From Phallusia mammillata (lineage: Eukaryota > Chordata > Ascidiacea > Phlebobranchia > Ascidiidae): DNA of 64,000 bases. The position numbers and the translations under genes were made by a program. The notes below the pieces were generated by a model. That model was not told the origin of the DNA. It searched no databases and saw nothing but the letters and a program-made list of their open reading frames with translations. The stretch is from the NCBI GenBank assembly GCA_003260075.1, contig QLIY01000720.1:1-64000 (forward strand). The letters run 5' to 3'. Each line of letters starts with the position of its first letter. Positions within the stretch are counted from its first letter, which is position 1. Positions 57,801-64,000 of this stretch are shown one piece after another.

Positions 57801-60800
57801 TTTAACCTTTTACCGGATTTTTGTGTACGTTAAACGTTTTCAGCGATTTGGACGATCAGTACCTAAATTAGTGTATTTTATCATGTGACTAGCTTAAATT
57901 TGTGCGTTTTTGTTTTCCAGAAGACGGCAAGGAAGTTAAGAGTTGTCTTATCTGCGGCGACAAAGCGACCGGGCTACATTACGGCATCATCTCGTGCGAG
58001 GGATGCAAAGGATTTTTCAAGCGCAGCATATGCAACAAACGCGTCTACCGGTGTACGCGCAGCAAAAATTGCGTGATGTCGCGAAAACAGCGCAATCGTT
58101 GCCAGTTTTGTCGTCTGCTAAAATGCCTGCAGATGGGAATGAATAGAAAAGGTGAGAAATCCCTCCATGTGACTCAGCTGAATTTCTCATTTGTTTGCGA
58201 CATTTTGTTACCACTTAATCAAAAAGCGACCATGAGTTCGACCTTCGAGTGGCCCACGATGACAGACTTGATCATACATTAGACAAGTGTCAATCATTGG
58301 GTTATTTAAAGCCAGTCATTTAACGTCACCCTTTGCGCGTCCCCACTGTAACCAGATAGCGTGGTAGCAACCATACCTAAACAGTAAACATATAAATCCG
58401 TTGTACTACGCGAAATGTAATCGCATGTTTGTACTTGAGATGTTCTAAAATAATAGAAATGACCTCCACTAGGCCAAATTGACTTTGAATTTTTTTGTGC
58501 ATTGTGTTTGCAGCGATTCGAGAGGACGGTATGCCCGGTGGACGCAACAAGAGCATTGGACCAGTTCAAGTAAGGTGTTAGGCTTGATACTGTACGTACA
58601 CCATTAAAAACGACTTGCTCGGTGGATATCAATTTTACCACCTTTTACTGATGGAGTTTGGTAACAGTATTGGTTGCTACAAAATATAACAGTTCTGGTA
58701 AAACATGGTATCACTCGCTTTCGAAGTAATGTTACAGTCTTCCAAATCTTCCCAACTGTTCCCATTCCAGTTCTAGCCGTTTCTTTCCAAGGCCACTAAC
58801 AATGCACAGAGCAGGATGCACGAGCCATAGGCGTGCATTGACTTGTCGCTGCGTAACAATCGTAACCCGCTTCAAGTTGCGTAAGGCTCGCGAACACAGC
58901 GTTTCTCCCGTACGGTCAGCCCTAGATCGCTGGCCTGCTCAAATTTCACCAAGTCACTACCATAAGCAACGCTTTGAGCGGATACCAGCGCGTGACAGTT
59001 AGCATACGGGATACGTAGGACGTAGAGCGCCGACGTAGGCAGATTTAACGTTTCTTAGTTTTACGTACTTTTTTCTATGTGTCCGTATTTGCCTCCAATG
59101 CAATGCGAGTTTGTCATATTGGCCTCCCACATATGGTTTCCAAATTTTCACTGCTCCTTTGTATTAATCCGGTGTGGCATGTCATACGGATTTACAATTG
59201 CTGTTTACCGCATTAACCTGCATGTCTGCCTTTGGCTGCCTACACATCCACAAAAAACGGCGCCATTTTAATTCACATCTCTGTTAACGCACAGATATCG
59301 GACGAGGAAATCGAGCGGATTCTCTCCGGTAAGGATTTTGAAGAAGAGGAAAAGCAACAACAACATCAACAGCAACAACACCAGATGTCAATGAACATGG
59401 ATCACTCGGGCAATCCCTTCCCGTCCTTAACACACGGTAGCCATCCCAGCTTCTTGCCGTATCTCCCGCCTCGCGCGGTGAATCAAAACGCGGCAAATTC
59501 GATCAACTCTAGCACGGCATCGTCGCCATTGTTGAACGGTTTTCGCGGACCCAACGTTTCTTCAGGCATGCAGGGGACACGCAACTTGTTGGTCGGTGCA
59601 AACGCTCAAACTCAATTCGTGCCTCCTCTTGCTGGCGTTCAGTTAAGGTACTTACTGCTACGTTACAGATATTTCTAAGATATAAAATACTGTGCTAAAT
59701 CACTATGCTTTGGCATGTACGTGTTTATTTGGAGGCAAAATATTTTTTAGCATGGATCCATAATTCAGGGATTTAAAATTTCTTGCAAGAAAGAGACAAG
59801 CCAATATATTTATTAAATTTATGTCATTTCGACAATCCTTTTGTCATTTTCTTCGTTAGCACATTTAATGTTCATGAAACAGCGTGTCTTTTAAATTTGT
59901 GTACATTTTTCAACTGTTTGCGAAAGATATTAAAAGACCTTATTTCCTGCTGGACTCCAATTGACTAAGCAATGTAAATATACAGGACTAACGTTTGTAG
60001 CACTTTAATGAAAATTTTCAGTGAAGGATTAACGTCTATTGCATCTTTCGTGCAGGGACAATCCGTACTATACCGGAATCCCCGGATATCAACTACCTCC
60101 ACACCTAAGCCAATATACAATGCAACAAAGCCAAATGACCAAGTAAGTAAATTATTTGAAAGACCGAACAAAAAAATACAGATACACAACTGGATTATTA
60201 TGGATTTGAACGCCTGATTTTTTTTAGTTTTGTTCAGTCACTTGCGCATAAACTAACTTAAAAAGTAGTATTTTAAACCCACTTGGAGTCAAATAGGTTT
60301 TCAATGTTTCAAAAAATGTACGCACGAAAACTTGTTTGCAATCACGTTGGGGCAAAGTCATACATTTTTGGGCAAATATCAACATAATGACATAGCCAGG
60401 AAAAAGCGTTCTTTTAAAAATTGCCGCTTCTATTAGCTTCGAAACCGCCCACTGTCGATGGCAATACGTATTTAAGCAGCGTTACTTACGACTTGCTAAC
60501 GGGAAGTCGAAACGTTCTTCCTGTGCGGCGTTACCTCCTGACAAGGGGTGCTTGATGGACTCCCGCGAAAGTATCCGGACTTTTTGCTATATAGTCTTAC
60601 ATATCGTGGGAACGTCCAGTATTTATGAATGAACAAATGCAGGAATCCTAAAAAAAACAAATCGGTAGCTCACTTCACAGGTCAATGTGCTTTTGTTTAA
60701 AAGCACTCGGTGTGATTTTAAGTACATAGTTCAAATATACACTAAGGGCCTGCACGATTTGTTTCAATTACCCTGACAATATTCCAATGCACATGTCAAA

Positions 60801-63800
60801 GGGTCAGGCCTTTCGTGCAAGTTGATGTCTGGCGTACTTCCTTTAGACTATCTTTACATCGTAGTGGCCAAGCAATATGCAAACCTGTTATTGTGTGATT
60901 CAGAGATCGATCTCCAGAATCGGCATCTGAGTTAACAAGCGGCAACTTGGTGGAACAGCTGGTCATGGCTGAAGACGTCGAAGCCCTGTCGTCGATAAAC
61001 GTTGATCAGGTTCCAAGCGAAGGTCCAATCTCTAAGGTTTGTTATACTCCTACCGTAATAATCCTAAATTCAGCGATAAATAAAATTTGGGTCCACTGTT
61101 TCAAATACATTGGCATAACGTTTTTTGGTAAATTTTGTGGTATTAAGCTAATCTTTCTTTACCGACTTTTCGAAAATGTCATGTAGTCTGCTAGTTCTGA
61201 ACTATGTGGTATTAACAAAGACACCCACCTGTATTTTTGTGTTTTTTAAGTAACGCTTAATCCAAAGGACCAAAAGCAGCAGATATGGCCATGTTTGATA
61301 GCGTTTAAATATCAGCAGACCCAAATCTCCAGATGTTTTTAAATGCCTGATTTCTTTTCAGGGTCAACTTTTCGGATTTCTATGCAAAGTGGCTGATGAG
61401 ATGCTGTACAGGCAAATCGTTTGGATAAAAAAGCTTCCGTTCTTCGACAGCATCTCCATTAAAGGTTTCTATCCAATATTTTGGCCAACGGCTGTCAGTG
61501 GGGTTGTTTTCCTTTAGTGGCGTTCAGTTTAGGGCGGTGTCGTATTTCACCAGTATTACTCGGTACATACATGCTCTATTCCTGCCCGTTTCTTCAAACA
61601 CTAACATTGTTTCGCGTTGCACATATCTAACAATACTTCGCAAATGTCCTGGTAATCGTGTTCAATTTGTGGGATGAATTTCTTTGAAAAACGCACATTA
61701 CAGTCTGTTTTTCGTTTCGACCAAAACGAACTCAAGCCAAGTTTACTCTTTGAAACTGTGAGGTCGTTGCGACAGTTTCACATCCAAGTTTCAACCCATG
61801 GATGTAAAGAATTAGTGGCGTTACTCATGTTAGCAAACTTGACATAGACCATAAATCAACGGCCCAACACGAAAGTCCCGTAATTCCCCCAATCTGGCGC
61901 AGTTTCCACTTTCCTACTGGCACCATAGCCTTCCCTAATTAATTTCAAATGCGCCGGAGCCTTGTCATTGTTGGCTCATTACAGATTGCTATGGCCTGCT
62001 TTAAAACTCGTTTAACTTTACGCTTATGGCAAATCGTCGTGGAAAGTCCTGAACTTTGCTGTTTTCTGACGAATCTTGTCAGTGAACTCACTTGCCGCGG
62101 AGGAACACTGCCGGCAACATTTTTACCGGTACACGTTATTGTTTCACGCATACAGATGTAGGTTTCCTTGCAAAAAGTCACACCTTACACGTTGGTTTTA
62201 TATTGCCAACTTTGCAGGAAGTCACTTGCCCTCACATACCCAAGTATTTTGTTGACGTTGATTTTATTGTTATTTTAGATCACACAACATTGCTAAGCAC
62301 GACGTGGGCTGAGATTATTTTGCTCGCTGCACTTTGTGTGCATGAGGAGCAGTTGTTTGGCGATTTGGCCGATATCACATCAAGATATGTTCCGGACAGC
62401 GAGGAACTTTCAAGGTAAAGAGAACTACAAATCGTATTATTTATGGCAGTATGGAAATATGTTGGGACTTTGTAACTTAAAAACACTCAAAACCAATACT
62501 CTAGTAAGCATATTCCACATATGATAATAATCGTCGTTATTTTGGCAAAAAATGATTCTAGTAGCATACACAGCGTTTGACTCGTGAATTTAAGGTTATA
62601 TGTTTCCCGGAACTAAAATCCAAAGTGTATAAAGTTGATGTTGCGATACTGCCACTCGAAGGACATACACAACTAGAATAATAGGCTTTGTTTTCATAAC
62701 ATATGTGTTCGCCTATCGAAATGCATGTGACCATCACGGGTGTTCATGTGCGCAGTATTTCCTGCTACTTGTGACAGTTTACCACCGCGAAAACAATGAC
62801 CATCCACGTCCGGTGTAGCGCAAGGTTGCTGTAGGTTTCAGTTCATCCATCCTTCAGCACTTCAGCCTGTTACGAAGTTCGAGCGCTGCTGGTTAACTTC
62901 AAACTATGATAATAGCGAACGGATGTAGGGGGCACAGATTGGGAAATTTCCGCTCGGGTTTTAGTTAAGGAGAGAAACGCCATTGTCAGTAGTCGATGGC
63001 TGCGCGTGCTTTTTGAGCCTGGGCTTGGGAACTAACTAAACATAGCTGTAACCTGGACACAAGCAGAATGTCCATAACCTACGCATATCCACACACTTAT
63101 CTATTTAGCGATCCGTACCGAAGTGTTAGAAAATAACTTATCCCTTTAAAGCATACATGGTCTAGTCTAGTGGTATGGTTTAACCGTGTCGCGAAACAAA
63201 AAGCGAAAACATATGGCTGGCATATAACAATTCGTTCTTTAATATTTGAAGGTTTACTGATTACGAAATGGAAATACTTGAGCGTATGACATATTTGTAT
63301 CAGAAGTTTTCGCATCTTGGTATCGACAAGGAGGAATACGTCATCATGAAAGTCATCAACTTTCTCAACCAAGGTTTGTTTGTTTTTTACTGCGTCATGG
63401 TCACGCACCCATGACGTCAATTAAACATCCTAGGGTGATTTAGTCACCACATAGCAGAAATCATCGCGTCGTACAAAGACTATCTTTGCTTATTAGTTGC
63501 TATGTGTTCAATGTGCTAAACTGGCATTATCATTGCGTGTTGCATTGTCATTTCCGCTCACTTTCATAAATGGGTTGTGTTGACTCATTCCCTTCTTAAT
63601 TACACCAGCCCTTGTTATGCATAAGTTCGGTTTATGTTTTTGACTTAGTTTAGTAAACCATGTAAGGTATATGGACCTTAATAGGACTTTAGCTACCGCG
63701 GTTATCTAATAGTACAAATAATTTGCCCAAATTCAACCCTGTCTTTGAATGTAAAACTGCGCACAATTAAATGCACTTAACCTTCTTAGTAACGACTTAA

Positions 63801-64000
63801 GGGGTGTTTTTTACAAAAAAGTATGCAACAAGTATGAAGCTGATTAATTAGACTTTTTAATCTTCTTTTCTAACAAATTTAGACACGCAATTACAAAATG
63901 CGACGCAATCAATGCTTTCCCGCTGAGCCGCTTGTGTAATTCGCATATTTTCAGAGCATAAAAAATCTATGTCGCGCTTAAAAGGAAATAACAGCAACTT
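41582..64000 (+). CDS. NR6A1: nuclear receptor NR6A1 (GCNF) orthologue, 3' truncated by window
   Basis: Secure exons: 55499-55810, 57921-58151, 58514-58569, 59295-59647, 60056-60142, 60904-61036, 61362-61464, 62279-62414, 63252-63373. Two further 5' exons, 41582-41648 ([13 protein letters not shown]) and 42299-42406, fit by phase (1, 1) but rest on splice signals alone; otherwise translation could start at ATG 55507. With them, about 569 residues lie in the window. The DNA-binding domain begins at Cys171 with P-box [11 protein letters not shown] and is nearly identical to vertebrate GCNF, including the C-terminal extension [17 protein letters not shown]. The hinge starts [12 protein letters not shown], then has a Gln/His-rich tract. 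The ligand-binding domain has [11 protein letters not shown] and [12 protein letters not shown]. The end of the domain (expected after FLNQ) is outside. GCNF is an orphan repressor binding DR0 or extended half-sites in germ cells and early embryos; that role is inferred. The 13 kb second intron may hold regulatory DNA. Confidence 0.93.
44960..45265 (-). pseudogene. possible decayed C2H2 zinc-finger relic
   Basis: A 101-codon frame on the minus strand contains [21 protein letters not shown] and [11 protein letters not shown], which resemble degraded C2H2 fingers and a HTGEKP-like linker. No finger has all four zinc ligands with correct spacing, and there is no flanking exon support. It is probably the decayed tail of a zinc-finger gene or chance. 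Confidence 0.2.
47048..47120. repeat. GC-rich inverted repeat, 14-bp arms
   Basis: GAGGGAGCGCGCGC at 47048-47061 is the reverse complement of GCGCGCGCTCTCTC within 47105-47120 at 13 of 14 positions, with a loop of about 43 bases. The hairpin would be very stable. It lies in the CpG-rich part of the putative intron; no terminator or gene is associated. Confidence 0.6.
48709..48763. other. 55-base C homopolymer, probable gap filler
   Basis: A 55-C run, the same length as the run at 54777-54831. Identical lengths 6 kb apart are unlikely for natural mononucleotide tracts. Open frames translating it to polyproline or polyglycine are artefacts. Confidence 0.6.
50290..50443 (+). repeat. 66-77 bp duplication split by ten C
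   Basis: CTAAATAGTTTCGATAAACG and following bases occur at 50290-50366 and again from 50378. They are separated by ten C (50368-50377). The left copy has an extra 11 bases (GACATACAAAT) that the right copy lacks, as expected of two haplotypes or a stutter in overlapping contig ends. Confidence 0.75.
54777..54831. other. 55-base C homopolymer, probable gap filler
   Basis: This is the second run of exactly 55 C, in a GC-rich segment shortly before the NR6A1 DNA-binding-domain exons. No duplicated flank is visible. The 246-codon frame that reads through it is not a gene. Confidence 0.6.
63374..64000. other. NR6A1 intron reaching the right edge
   Basis: The donor after CAA G at 63373 opens an intron that does not close in the window. 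The remaining ligand-binding-domain exon or exons, expected to begin with the Asp that completes the NQD motif of the family, lie beyond 64000. No repeat or other gene is seen here. Confidence 0.7.

Noticed and set aside
59355..59395. CAA-rich microsatellite as a separate repeat
   Set aside because: It is the in-frame Gln/His tract of the NR6A1 hinge exon and needs no separate explanation.
63884..63925. Candidate next NR6A1 exon after a TTTAG acceptor
   Set aside because: Phase would fit, but the translation does not resemble the family sequence after FLNQD and stops within 15 codons.

Overview
The window is metazoan nuclear DNA: AT-rich, intron-dense, with short GT-AG introns, AATAAA signals and many small hAT-type DNA elements. 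Gene content and compactness fit an invertebrate deuterostome, most plausibly an ascidian tunicate, but nothing read here fixes the species.

Layout. 1-4.3 kb: dispersed repeats, a hAT MITE and an intronless orphan seven-transmembrane protein (2016-3059, +). 4.3-10.7 kb: a ten-exon secreted, probably GPI-anchored carboxylesterase/cholinesterase-like gene on the minus strand, whose first intron carries a hAT element. 10.7-14 kb: intergenic, with tRNA-derived SINE sequence. 14-25.7 kb: a 31-exon TRIM37 orthologue (+), with three hAT elements in its introns. 26.8-29.7 kb: a three-exon type I membrane protein of no recognised family (+). 29.7-33.2 kb: intergenic, rich in elements. 33.2-34.9 kb: an intronless SLC6/NSS-family Na+-symporter with prokaryote-like features (+). 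36.0-40.2 kb: an 11-exon SCYL3 pseudokinase orthologue (+). 41.6 or 55.5 kb to the right edge: an NR6A1 (GCNF) nuclear receptor orthologue (+), cut off inside its ligand-binding domain; it may have two far-upstream 5' exons across a 13 kb intron that is partly GC-rich.

The genes do not form an obvious pathway or operon; spacing is about 1-3.5 kb and all but the esterase are on the plus strand. Exon chains for the esterase, TRIM37, the orphan and SCYL3 keep frame through every junction and sum to whole codons, and the NR6A1 chain stays in frame to the window edge, which supports the models strongly.

The most useful non-gene observations are these. (1) Homopolymer-C runs, six of them resolvable to exactly ten C and four of those flanked by near-identical duplicated sequence, look like gap placeholders in the assembly and not biology; one duplicates the end of a SCYL3 exon. 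(2) Seven hAT-like elements were found, three with perfect 8-bp target-site duplications. (3) The NSS transporter is intronless and bacterial-like. (4) The orphan membrane protein has a 50-residue internal repeat.
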